Shown piece by piece: positions 53,571-61,198 of a stretch of DNA of 64,000 nucleotides. Within the stretch, counting starts at the first letter, position 1; each line of letters opens with the position of its first letter. A program made the position numbers and the translations under genes. This DNA comes from CAYVIB01 sp964451365. GTDB lineage: Bacteria; Pseudomonadota; Gammaproteobacteria; Pseudomonadales; Cellvibrionaceae. Location of the stretch: positions 62,001-126,000 of the forward strand of contig CAYVIB010000006.1 in NCBI GenBank assembly GCA_964451365.1. Reading direction: 5' to 3'. The notes beneath the pieces are model-generated. The model was given only the letters and a program-made list of their open reading frames with translations, did no database searches and was not told where the DNA came from.

Positions 53571-53798
53571 ATGTTTATGACAAAAAATACTGACAACGAA
53601 CAGGTGCCGCAAAAGCGGAAGCTGGGTTTTTGGCACTATATCAAAACCTCTCTCGCCGCCGCGGTGGGAGTGCAAAGTAACAAGAATCGGGAGGTGGATT
53701 TTTCCCAGGCCAGCATTGTGCCCTATGTGATCACCGGGGTGATCTTTACCGTGCTGTTCGTGTTGACACTGGTTTTTATCGTAAGCTTGATTGTCTAG
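53571..53798 (+). CDS. DUF2970 small membrane protein
   Basis: This 75-residue protein starts at 53571, or at the second methionine codon at 53577, only 4 bp after the metH stop. The DUF2970 signature is clear: KLGFWHYIKTSLAAAVGVQSNKNREVDFSQ, then one C-terminal membrane helix (about residues 49-75, PYVITGVIFTVLFVLTLVFIVSLIV). Function is unknown. It is common in gamma- and betaproteobacteria. A strong terminator follows. Confidence 0.88.
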   Translation: MFMTKNTDNEQVPQKRKLGFWHYIKTSLAAAVGVQSNKNREVDFSQASIVPYVITGVIFTVLFVLTLVFIVSLIV

Positions 53799-53825
53799 CT
53801 TTGATGCGTAAAATCGCAGGCATAA

Positions 53826-53862
53826 AAAAGCCGCCTTATCTGGCCAGACAGGCGGCTTTTTT
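53826..53862. terminator. Bidirectional intrinsic terminator
   Basis: GCCGCCT-13 nt-AGGCGGC (53830-53856), flanked by A6 on the left and T6 on the right, so it can stop both the DUF2970 transcript (plus) and the 38-residue membrane protein transcript (minus). Confidence 0.92.
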
Positions 53863-53893
53863 ACGATACTGTACCTGTCGGTACGTCAGCTTG

Positions 53894-54010
53894 TTACTGC
53901 CCGCTGATCCAGAATACGCAGGTCGTAACAAATATCAAAATCAAGGCCACAGCTGCCACGGCATCGGCAATACTGTCACCCTGCTCCATCATTTGAATTT
54001 CGTCGTCCAT
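53894..54010 (-). CDS. 38-residue single-span membrane protein
   Basis: This short gene reads MDDEIQMMEQGD, then a membrane helix at about residues 16-36 (DAVAAVALILIFVTTCVFWISG), then TAA. A strong Shine-Dalgarno GGAGG lies 5 nt before the ATG at 54010; a tandem ATG at 54013 sits too close to it. The acidic amphipathic N-terminus and single C-terminal helix are typical of regulatory or complex-stabilising small membrane proteins. It faces the bidirectional terminator at 53826. No family is recognised. The Shine-Dalgarno, hydrophobic pattern and terminator together make it a credible gene. Confidence 0.7.
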   Translation of the reverse strand: MDDEIQMMEQGDSIADAVAAVALILIFVTTCVFWISGQ

Positions 54011-54013
54011 CAT

Positions 54014-54345
54014 CTCCTCCCGTGATTATTGTGTACTTTGTACTTAGAGTCAGAGATTGCGCTTTGGTCTCTAAAAAAAAGAATGAAATTTTCATTCGGG
54101 GAAGGGAATTCTTTCCCAAAACCGCTGGATAATCAACCCCTTTTTCGACTATCGCGGGAAAATGTGAAAAAGATTGCCGGCCTGATGCTTGGTTCGGGCC
54201 GATTTGATACCATATGTAACACTTGAGAGGCTCTTAGAGTCTCGCCCGGAGACGGAAATTGCTGTATTCTTTCGCCTCCTTTTTGGCTGGTTATGCGTAC
54301 GCAAAAACGGCCCTTTATTTGGAAACGAACGCAGGTAATAAACAC
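54014..54345. other. 332-bp divergent intergenic region upstream of the sulfite reductase gene
   Basis: A perfect 17-bp palindrome, GAATGAAA-T-TTTCATTC (54081-54097), lies about 70 bp upstream of the small membrane protein gene. A second partial dyad (GGGAA...TTCCC, about 54105-54117) follows it. Both could be regulator-binding sites for either divergent gene. I recognise no known operator consensus with certainty, and no ORF is present. Confidence 0.4.
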
Positions 54346-56010
54346 ATGTACGTTTACGACGAACATGACCATCGGATCATCAACCAGCGGGTTGCCCAGT
54401 TTCGGGGGCAGACTGAGCGCTATCTGGCCGGCAAGCTGAAAGACGAGGAGTTCCTTCCCCTTCGGCTACAAAACGGCCTCTACATCCAGCGCCTCGCACC
54501 GATGATGCGAATCGCCGTTCCCTACGGCATGCTGAATACCACCCAATTGCGCAAGCTGGCCCATATCTGTCGCCATTACGATAAGGGCTATTGCCATGTC
54601 TCCACACGGCAGAACATCCAGCTCAATTGGCCGCACCTGGAGGACGTTCCGGATATTCTGCAGGAACTGGCGAGCGTTGAAATGCACGCGAACCAGACCA
54701 GCGGCAACTGTATCCGCAATGTCACTACCGACCAGTTCGCCGGTGTCGCTCCGGATGAAATCATCGACCCCCGCCCCTACTGTGAAATTATTCGCCAGTG
54801 GTCCACATTCCATCCGGAATTTGCCTTCCTGCCGCGCAAGTTCAAGATCGGTGTGTCCGGCAGCCGGAATGACCGGGCAGCCATCGCTTTCCACGATATT
54901 GGCTTGCAACTGCTGGTTAATGAGGCTGGCGCGGTGGGCTTTAAAGTCATCGTCGGCGGCGGCCTGGGACGAACCCCCGTGATTGGCAGCGTGATTCGCG
55001 AATTCCTGCCCGAGAAAGACATCCTGACATACCTGGAAGCCATTCTGCGCATCTACAACATGCTCGGCCGGCGGGATAACAAGTTCAAGGCCAGGATCAA
55101 AATCCTGGTACGGGCCCTTGGTCCCGAGGCGTTTGCCCAGAAGGTGGAGGAAGAGTGGGAACATCTGCGGGACTCCCAGACCCTGCTGACCGATAAGGAA
55201 ATCAACCGGGCGAAAAGCTTCTTTACCGAGCCCGACTACCAGCCGCTGGACGAAGATGCGGTAATGCAGGCACTAAGGGACAGAGCCGGCGAAGACAAGG
55301 CATTCGCCAACTGGCTGGCCCGCAACACCATCACCCACAAGGTGCCAGGCTATCGAGCGGTGACTCTGTCATTAAAACCCGTCGGCGTACCACCCGGCGA
55401 TATTACCGACAGGCAACTGGAAGTGGTGGCCAACCTGGCCGACCGCTATTCCTTCGGCGAGGTGCGAACCACCCACGAGCAGAATATCGTGCTGGCCGAC
55501 GTTGCCGGTCACGACCTGTTCGAGCTCTGGCAGGAGCTTAAAACCCTCGGTTTCGCCACACCCAACATCGGCACCCTGACGGACATAATTTGCTGCCCCG
55601 GCGGCGACTATTGCTCGCTGGCCAACGCCAAATCCATCCCCATCGCCGAGGCGATCCAGCGCGAATTCGACGATCTCGATTACGTCTATGACCTGGGCAA
55701 CCTGGACCTTAACATCTCCGGCTGTATGAATGCCTGTGGCCACCACCATGTGGGTCATATCGGCATTCTGGGTGTGGACAAAAAGGGCGAAGAGTTTTAC
55801 CAGGTACAGTTGGGTGGAAATTCCGGCAACAACGCCGCATTGGGTAGCGTGCTCGGCCCTTCTTTCTCGCGCGCGGAGATGACTGGCGTCATCCGTAAAA
55901 TCCTGGATGTTTACCTGGAAAATCGCCTTGAGGACGAGGAGTTTATCAATACCTACGGGCGCATTGGGATTGAGCCGTTTAAGGAGCGGGTATATGCCAA
56001 AGCTAATTAA
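54346..56010 (+). CDS. cysI: Siroheme sulfite/nitrite reductase (CysI-type hemoprotein)
   Basis: The 554-residue product starts at the ATG at 54346 (MYVYDEHDHRIINQRVAQF); 29 upstream in-frame codons look hydrophobic and unrelated. It has the duplicated ferredoxin-like and siroheme folds of the sulfite/nitrite reductase family. The coupled 4Fe-4S/siroheme cysteines are C417-x5-C423 (CCPGGDYC) and C460-x3-C464 (GCMNACGHHH). STRQNIQLNWP and TTHEQNIVLADV are substrate- and siroheme-contacting segments. It is followed, with a 17-bp overlap, by the DUF934 gene, as with the Pseudomonas assimilatory sulfite reductase. It probably reduces sulfite to sulfide for cysteine synthesis, feeding sulfur to the neighbouring metH. 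Confidence 0.92.
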   Translation: MYVYDEHDHRIINQRVAQFRGQTERYLAGKLKDEEFLPLRLQNGLYIQRLAPMMRIAVPYGMLNTTQLRKLAHICRHYDKGYCHVSTRQNIQLNWPHLEDVPDILQELASVEMHANQTSGNCIRNVTTDQFAGVAPDEIIDPRPYCEIIRQWSTFHPEFAFLPRKFKIGVSGSRNDRAAIAFHDIGLQLLVNEAGAVGFKVIVGGGLGRTPVIGSVIREFLPEKDILTYLEAILRIYNMLGRRDNKFKARIKILVRALGPEAFAQKVEEEWEHLRDSQTLLTDKEINRAKSFFTEPDYQPLDEDAVMQALRDRAGEDKAFANWLARNTITHKVPGYRAVTLSLKPVGVPPGDITDRQLEVVANLADRYSFGEVRTTHEQNIVLADVAGHDLFELWQELKTLGFATPNIGTLTDIICCPGGDYCSLANAKSIPIAEAIQREFDDLDYVYDLGNLDLNISGCMNACGHHHVGHIGILGVDKKGEEFYQVQLGGNSGNNAALGSVLGPSFSRAEMTGVIRKILDVYLENRLEDEEFINTYGRIGIEPFKERVYAKAN

Positions 56011-56494
56011 ATACCGGGAAGTTATCGCCGACGCCTGGAGACTGTTGAAGGAGGAGGCGGAAACGGTTCAATTGCATGAAGGTTTTTGGATACTGCCACT
56101 AGCACTCTATAAAAATATGAGCGAGGAAGGCCAGGATATGGGCCGCTTTGGTTTTTGGTTGAAAAACGACGTGTCGCTCGACGAGGTAAAACCTTTTATC
56201 AAGGATGTCCAGGTAATCGCCATCGAATTCCCCACCTTCACCGACGGCCGCGGCTTTTCCCTCGCCCGCAGCTTGCGTGATCGTTACGACTATGCCGGAG
56301 AGCTGCGCGCTTTTGGATACTTCCTTCCCGATCAACTCTATTATATGAACCGCTGCGGCTTTGACGCTTTTTCACTTGCCGATGACATCAGCGACGACGA
56401 TGTCGCAGCCATGCTCAACCGGTTCAACGATTTTTCCGAAAGCTATCAGGGTGCCGTGGACGACCCTCAACCCCTGTTCAGGAAGCGCGCCTAG
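55994..56494 (+). CDS. DUF934 protein linked to sulfite reductase
   Basis: The 166-residue product starts at the ATG at 55994, which overlaps the reductase gene by 17 bp and is preceded by AAGGAG. DUF934 signatures are LPLALY, GFWLKNDVSLDEVKPFI, IAIEFPTFTDGRGFSLARSLRDRYDYAGELRAFGYFLPDQLYYMNRCGFDAF. The conserved association with cysI-type reductases suggests a role in sulfur assimilation, perhaps assembly or electron delivery; its biochemical function is not established. It is cytoplasmic. Confidence 0.93.
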   Translation: MPKLIKYREVIADAWRLLKEEAETVQLHEGFWILPLALYKNMSEEGQDMGRFGFWLKNDVSLDEVKPFIKDVQVIAIEFPTFTDGRGFSLARSLRDRYDYAGELRAFGYFLPDQLYYMNRCGFDAFSLADDISDDDVAAMLNRFNDFSESYQGAVDDPQPLFRKRA

Positions 56495-56625
56495 CAATCG
56501 CCAAGCGTTAAACATCGCCGCGCGTTAAACAAATAGTTACGTCACATGAAGTGCGCGTTGACATTGCCCCCGTCAATGCGCAACATAAATTACTTTTCCA
56601 ACCAGGGCGGTAATAAAATAAAATT

Positions 56626-57792
56626 ATGGAAGGGGCTATATTCCACGCGTTTTTTTTAATTTTTTGCGGTGCGGCCGCCATCGCATCCCTCGCACTTTAT
56701 ACCCGCCAGCCCCTACTTGTTGCCTATATCGCCATCGGTATTTTACTTGGTCCCCATGGGTTTAAAGTCATGTCGGACGTCGACCAGATTACCGAAATGT
56801 CCCACATCGGCATTATCTTCCTGCTGTTTTTACTGGGGCTGGATATGCAACCGCGCGCGCTGGTATCGGTTTTGCAAAAAGCCACTTCCATCGCGCTGAT
56901 CAGTTCCGCTGTTTTTGGCGCGGCCGGTTTTTTATTTGGTCGGCTGACCGGTTTTTCACTGATGGAAAGTGTCGTTATTGGAATGGCCTCTCTTTTCTCC
57001 AGCACAATTATCGGTATTAAGCTGTTGCCAACAACGGTACTGCATCACCGCCATAACGGCGAGATGATGGTCGGCCTGTTACTACTGCAGGACTTCCTCG
57101 CCATTTTATGCTTGTTGGTTCTATTCAGCCGCGGCTCCGGAGAATTTGAAGCCGCGCAATTAGGCAGCGCCATTATCGCACTGCCGGTGCTGGTTACCGC
57201 TTCGTTCACCTTTGTTCGTTTTGTATTGATAAAACTGATCAGCAGGTTTGACCGCTTTCATGAATATATTTTCCTGCTGGCCATTGGTTGGTGTCTTGGT
57301 TTGGCGGAGTTGGCTGAACTGATGCACCTGTCCCCGGAAATCGGCGCATTTATTGCCGGGATCTCCATCGCCACCAGCCCCATATCGCAATATATTGCCT
57401 TGAACCTGCGCCCACTGAGAGACTTCTTCCTGATTCTGTTCTTCTTTTCCCTTGGAGCGCAGCTGAACATCATGCTGCTACCACAGGTACTCGTTAACGT
57501 TGTTCTCTTTGCGGCAATTATCCTGGCGATGAAACCGGTTGTTTTTTACTTTCTGCTACGTCGCCACAGCGAACGCCGTGAACTTGCCTGGGACATCAGC
57601 TTTCGTCTCGGGCAAATCAGCGAATTCTCCCTCCTTATAGTCTTTGTAGCGACAACCCAGGGGCTGATTGGGGAACGGGCATCCGTTCTCGTACAATCCG
57701 CGGCGATTCTCAGCTTTATCATCTCCAGCTATATCGTTGTCTTTAATTTCCCCAATCCGATCGCCATCGCCGACCGGCTGCGGCGGGACTAA
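56626..57792 (+). CDS. CPA2-family cation:proton antiporter (KefB/YbaL-like membrane part)
   Basis: This 388-residue polytopic inner-membrane protein has about 12 helices and the CPA2 motifs LLVAYIAIGILLGPHG near the start, IGIIFLLFLLGLDMQPRAL, FSSTIIGIKLLP and LMHLSPEIGAFIAGISIA. It lacks the cytoplasmic TrkA-N/RCK domain that KefB and KefC carry. It likely exchanges K+ or Na+ for H+. It stands alone; 131 bp separate it from the DUF934 gene and there is no clear operon partner. Confidence 0.93.
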   Translation: MEGAIFHAFFLIFCGAAAIASLALYTRQPLLVAYIAIGILLGPHGFKVMSDVDQITEMSHIGIIFLLFLLGLDMQPRALVSVLQKATSIALISSAVFGAAGFLFGRLTGFSLMESVVIGMASLFSSTIIGIKLLPTTVLHHRHNGEMMVGLLLLQDFLAILCLLVLFSRGSGEFEAAQLGSAIIALPVLVTASFTFVRFVLIKLISRFDRFHEYIFLLAIGWCLGLAELAELMHLSPEIGAFIAGISIATSPISQYIALNLRPLRDFFLILFFFSLGAQLNIMLLPQVLVNVVLFAAIILAMKPVVFYFLLRRHSERRELAWDISFRLGQISEFSLLIVFVATTQGLIGERASVLVQSAAILSFIISSYIVVFNFPNPIAIADRLRRD

Positions 57793-57943
57793 GGCAAACC
57801 CCATTGTTTGCCAGCCCGCGCCCCTCGTGACGCCTGCATTAACATTCGCATAATTATTGAACTCATTTGGAGTTGGACTAGACTGAAATAAGATCAATTT
57901 TCCAGGGCTCCGAGTGGGTTCTTACCAGGACAAAGGTATCACT

Positions 57944-58912
57944 ATGTCATTAAGCACGATCCAAAGCAGGATTCTCCAGCCGTTTATCGATGAAACACTG
58001 GCAAACCTACAGGCCATGGCGGGGATGCAGGGCCGCACCGACGGAGGGTTTATCGACCAGGCGGACAAATTCCGCTTTAAAGGTTACGCCATCTGCGCCG
58101 AAACCCACGGGTGTATTGACGGCGTTATGTTGATGCACCACTACATTGAAACGGCGGTTGCGATGGGCAACGCCATCCGTAAACATGTCCTGGACGAAGA
58201 TGAGACCTATGACGAGGTAAACGGCCCCGTGGCGGATGCCCTGGCGGAATGGGGCAATACCGTTCTCGGTAGAGCCACCAAGGGGCTGAGTGGATACCGT
58301 CTCAATATCAATTTTGATCCCCCCTACTTCGTGTTCGACACCGACACAATGAGTTCGCTGCTTACCGGGGTAAATGACATCATTACGGTTCCAGTGCATG
58401 TCGATGGCGTGGGTCGTTTCTATTTCAATTATCTTATTCGTTCCGTCAACTCCGACCTGGCCGTTCTGGAAAATGCGACTACCGAGGCTGCGCCGGATTC
58501 GGAGCATTGCGTGGTGGTGGACCGGCGAGAATCCGGATCACTCGACATCGATAAAAAAATCATGATTGTCGACGATATGAAAATGGTGCGATCGTCACTG
58601 AAAATGTATCTACGGGAGCTCGGTTACAAAAGTTTTATTGAAGCGGAAAACGGCCACGAAGCGGTGGACAAACACCACAGCGAACGACCCGATTTTATTT
58701 TTATGGACATGGTAATGCCGGAGATGAACGGCATTGAAGCACTACGAATGATTCGGGCAAAATCCCTGGAAACGCCAATTGTTATGCTCACGTCCGTCGC
58801 CGATGACGAGGTCGTCAAGGAGTGCGAATCTCTCGGTATAGAAGGTTACGTTATCAAACCATTAACCCGGGAAACCGGACCCGAAGTGCTTGGACGTTTT
58901 CTGCGAAATTAA
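57944..58912 (+). CDS. CheX-like phosphatase domain fused to a response-regulator receiver
   Basis: The 322-residue product starts at the ATG at 57944, with AAAGG upstream; a GTG at 57914 is less likely. The N-terminal domain (1-170) is CheX/CheC-like. The catalytic pattern D-x3-E-x2-N-x3-G is present as D98, E102, N105, G109 (DALAEWGNTVLG). The C-terminal receiver (about 204-322) has D210/D211, phospho-acceptor D255 (FIFMDMVMP) and K in VIKPL. The domain order suggests a phosphatase acting on its own receiver or on another CheY-like protein, for instance from the phosphorelay cluster at 61-64 kb. No chemotaxis operon is adjacent. Confidence 0.85.
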   Translation: MSLSTIQSRILQPFIDETLANLQAMAGMQGRTDGGFIDQADKFRFKGYAICAETHGCIDGVMLMHHYIETAVAMGNAIRKHVLDEDETYDEVNGPVADALAEWGNTVLGRATKGLSGYRLNINFDPPYFVFDTDTMSSLLTGVNDIITVPVHVDGVGRFYFNYLIRSVNSDLAVLENATTEAAPDSEHCVVVDRRESGSLDIDKKIMIVDDMKMVRSSLKMYLRELGYKSFIEAENGHEAVDKHHSERPDFIFMDMVMPEMNGIEALRMIRAKSLETPIVMLTSVADDEVVKECESLGIEGYVIKPLTRETGPEVLGRFLRN

Positions 58913-58959
58913 ATCCAAAAATTAAAATACGAACCACCCGAACAGGCAGTAAGATCTAT

Positions 58960-60375
58960 TCAGGTTGGGGGCAGTTCCACTTTGGCCGAAGGCGCTTCGC
59001 CGTTCTTGCCTTCGCCGAAATAAAGTGTGCGATGGGGAAATGGAATTTCAATATTGTTCGCATCAAAAATCTGTTTCATACGGCGATTGAACTCTCTTCC
59101 GACCTCCCACTGTTTTATCGGCCTCGTTTTGATTCTCGCTTTAATAATTACCGCGCTGTCGGCAAACTTGTCGACACCCAGAATATCAATTGGCTCGAGG
59201 ATATTATCCTTGTACTTTTCGTCCTGCTGCATTTCGTCGGAAATCTCCCGCAGCAGTTTGATAACCTCATCGGTATTCTCTCGATAGGCAACACCAACAT
59301 CCATCAGGTAATAACTGTAATCCTTGGTAAGGTTTTCAACGACGGTAATTTCACTGAAGGGAATGGTAAACACCGTGCCATCCAGGGCGCGCAGCTGCAC
59401 CTTGCGGATAGTGATTTTTTCCACCAGGCCTGTTTTCCCGCCGACACCAGCCACGTCACCCACTTGAATCAGGTCTTCCACGATAATGATAAAACCGGTA
59501 ATGATGTCCTTGATAAAGGCCTGCGCACCAAAGCCCACGGCAAAGCCCACCACGCCGGCACCCGCCAGCAACGGCATGATATTGACTCCGAGTTCAGAGA
59601 GAAGCGTAATCCCAAACAGCAACAGTAACGTGCCATTCATCACGTTGCGGGCTATAGGCAACAGAGTGAGCACCCGAGGACTACCATCCCGCGCCATGCG
59701 CGTAAAGAAATGCTCCAGGGCAGCGGTTACCAGCTCAAATACCACCACGGCGATAACAAGCAGTATCGCAATGCCGGCCATGCGGCCAAAAATAATACCT
59801 AACTGATCGCCACTCAGGAAGTTTTCCAGCGGATCACCCCAAACCACCAACAGTGTAATGATCGCAAGCAGCACAATGTACAGGCGGACAAAAACCAACA
59901 GTATCCTGCGGTAAAGTTGCAATCGCCCCTGGTGTAAGCCTATCGGGCTGCCAAAGGTTTCCAGCTTGCGCAGTAATCTTGTGATCAATAACCTGAAAAC
60001 AAAGGAAAGCAATAATGCAACGAGAGCGATAATCAATGACGCAATCAACTTCCCCACCGAGGAGGTCGACAAACCGTAGTCATCCAATACTTCATTAAGC
60101 TGCCTCTCCCAGGATTCCAGCAGGCTCTCAGTATCAATCACTTCGGCAAACCCAAACGGAGAGTCGTTTGCGTCCTCACCATTCTCAGTCGAACCGTTTG
60201 CGCAATTCTCGCCTTCCGGGCATTCCTCCCCGGACGCGCTGTTTTCCTCTTGTTGCGGCGCTTCCGTTCCAGGCTCGGCGGTGGGAGGTGGAATTTGCGC
60301 ATACGCAAAGAAGGAAAAAAATATGAGACAAATTAAAAGGAATTTAACTACGGCGAGATATGGGCGATATTTCAT
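58960..60375 (-). CDS. MscS-family mechanosensitive channel
   Basis: This 471-residue protein has an N-terminal signal segment and an acidic, low-complexity periplasmic stretch (about 25-75, rich in E, P, G and N). A membrane region with five or so helices follows, then the MscS core: LLAGAGVVGFAVGFGAQAFIKDIITGFIIIVED (pore helix TM3 and hinge, about 275-305), then the beta domain GDVAGVGGKTGLVEKITIRKVQLRALDGTVFTIPFSEI. The C-terminal domain ends in NIEIPFPHRTLYFGE. It resembles larger YnaI/YbdG-like members and releases solutes on hypo-osmotic shock. It converges on the CheX-REC gene. Confidence 0.95.
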   Translation of the reverse strand: MKYRPYLAVVKFLLICLIFFSFFAYAQIPPPTAEPGTEAPQQEENSASGEECPEGENCANGSTENGEDANDSPFGFAEVIDTESLLESWERQLNEVLDDYGLSTSSVGKLIASLIIALVALLLSFVFRLLITRLLRKLETFGSPIGLHQGRLQLYRRILLVFVRLYIVLLAIITLLVVWGDPLENFLSGDQLGIIFGRMAGIAILLVIAVVVFELVTAALEHFFTRMARDGSPRVLTLLPIARNVMNGTLLLLFGITLLSELGVNIMPLLAGAGVVGFAVGFGAQAFIKDIITGFIIIVEDLIQVGDVAGVGGKTGLVEKITIRKVQLRALDGTVFTIPFSEITVVENLTKDYSYYLMDVGVAYRENTDEVIKLLREISDEMQQDEKYKDNILEPIDILGVDKFADSAVIIKARIKTRPIKQWEVGREFNRRMKQIFDANNIEIPFPHRTLYFGEGKNGEAPSAKVELPPT

Positions 60376-60742
60376 CTGCTTTTTTCTCGAGGTCTGAAAA
60401 TTTTATGGTTCTTTTTCTATCATCCCGCCGGGCTGTACACACCGGGGCCAGCTGTTTCAGGCACTTAGCGGGATAAAAACAATAGTGCCCGGCAAAGCCG
60501 GGCGTATTAAAGATACTGGCTTTTAAGATTACCAGTGTGGTTTAACAAAAGTCCACCGGCCTACATGCTTCCGTGTAAACTCACTTTATCCATTTTCCGA
60601 GCCGTGGGTTGGGATTATCCCAACCTTCCATGAGGCGTCTCATGGCAACAATCGGCGATGAACTTTTTGAACCGCACTAGAACAGCTTTTGATCCCCCGA
60701 ATCGAATCAGGCTATCGAAAAACAAAAGTTTTCGGCAAACGG
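60376..60742. other. 367-bp intergenic region with three palindromic hairpins
   Basis: GCCCGGC-AAA-GCCGGGC (about 60487-60503) is followed on the minus strand at some distance by a T-run and may weakly terminate the lipoprotein transcript. GGTTGGGAT-T-ATCCCAACC (60607-60625) and CCATGAG-GCGT-CTCATGG (60628-60645) are two perfect hairpins only 2 bp apart. No ORF is supported. The pair could form a folded RNA between the small lipoprotein gene and mscS. Confidence 0.5.
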
Positions 60743-60961
60743 CTAGTTGGTTTCGTCCGCGAGTTCGTCACCCGCTTCACCAAGCTCCTCCTGCGTTTCC
60801 TCGGTAGCCTCGCCTATCTCTTCCCCTGTTTCATCGACGGTTTCGTCAATATTTTCACCTGCCTCACCCAGGTTTTCCTCCATAGGCCCTTCGTCCGTGT
60901 CACAGGCATACAGTGGAAAGGCAAACATTAACACAATTAATAAACGTTTCAGCAATAGCAT
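60743..60961 (-). CDS. Small acidic lipoprotein with E/T/G-rich helical repeats
   Basis: This 72-residue protein has lipobox LYAC (C20) after MLLLKRLLIVLMFAFP. The mature 53 residues are very acidic and repetitive (ENIDETVDETGEEIGEATEETQEELGEAGDEL), with an apparent amphipathic period near 3.6 like apolipoprotein or LEA-type helices. The leader contains AAGGAGACG before the ATG. The function is unknown; an envelope stress or spacer role is conceivable. It is probably anchored to a membrane facing the periplasm. Confidence 0.75.
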   Translation of the reverse strand: MLLLKRLLIVLMFAFPLYACDTDEGPMEENLGEAGENIDETVDETGEEIGEATEETQEELGEAGDELADETN

Positions 60962-61006
60962 TGTCGTCTCCTTTTTGATTTAAATAAATGCCCGACGGGC
61001 TTTTAC

Positions 61007-61198
61007 TTGGTGAAAAATGTTTATCAAAACGAATGCGGGTTCTATGCCAATTCGGCTTCGGCAGCCACGCCAACGCAGCAATCAACAGTGGGAGAGAAAA
61101 GTGTTCCTGAAGGTAACGAGGAATTGAAGGAATTACAAAAGCGCTTGCAGGATTTGTCAGGGCAATTTTCCCAGCGCCCGCTCAAGCTGGTCGATTGA
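61007..61198 (+). CDS. Doubtful 63-codon ORF, possible remnant of a coiled-coil protein
   Basis: A GTG-initiated frame encodes a peptide whose middle (EELKELQKRLQDLSGQF) looks like a genuine coiled coil similar to FlxA-like proteins. However, it ends by running 42 bp into the convergent kinase gene and has no clear ribosome-binding site. It may be the 5' part of a gene truncated by the arrival of the neighbouring kinase gene, or chance. Confidence 0.25.
   Translation: MVKNVYQNECGFYANSASAATPTQQSTVGEKSVPEGNEELKELQKRLQDLSGQFSQRPLKLVD

Noticed and set aside
60607..60645. Mini-ykkC (guanidine-II) riboswitch
   Set aside because: Two adjacent hairpins are present, but the loops are GCGT (ACGC on the other strand) and a single T, not the paired ACGR loops required, and the downstream genes do not fit.
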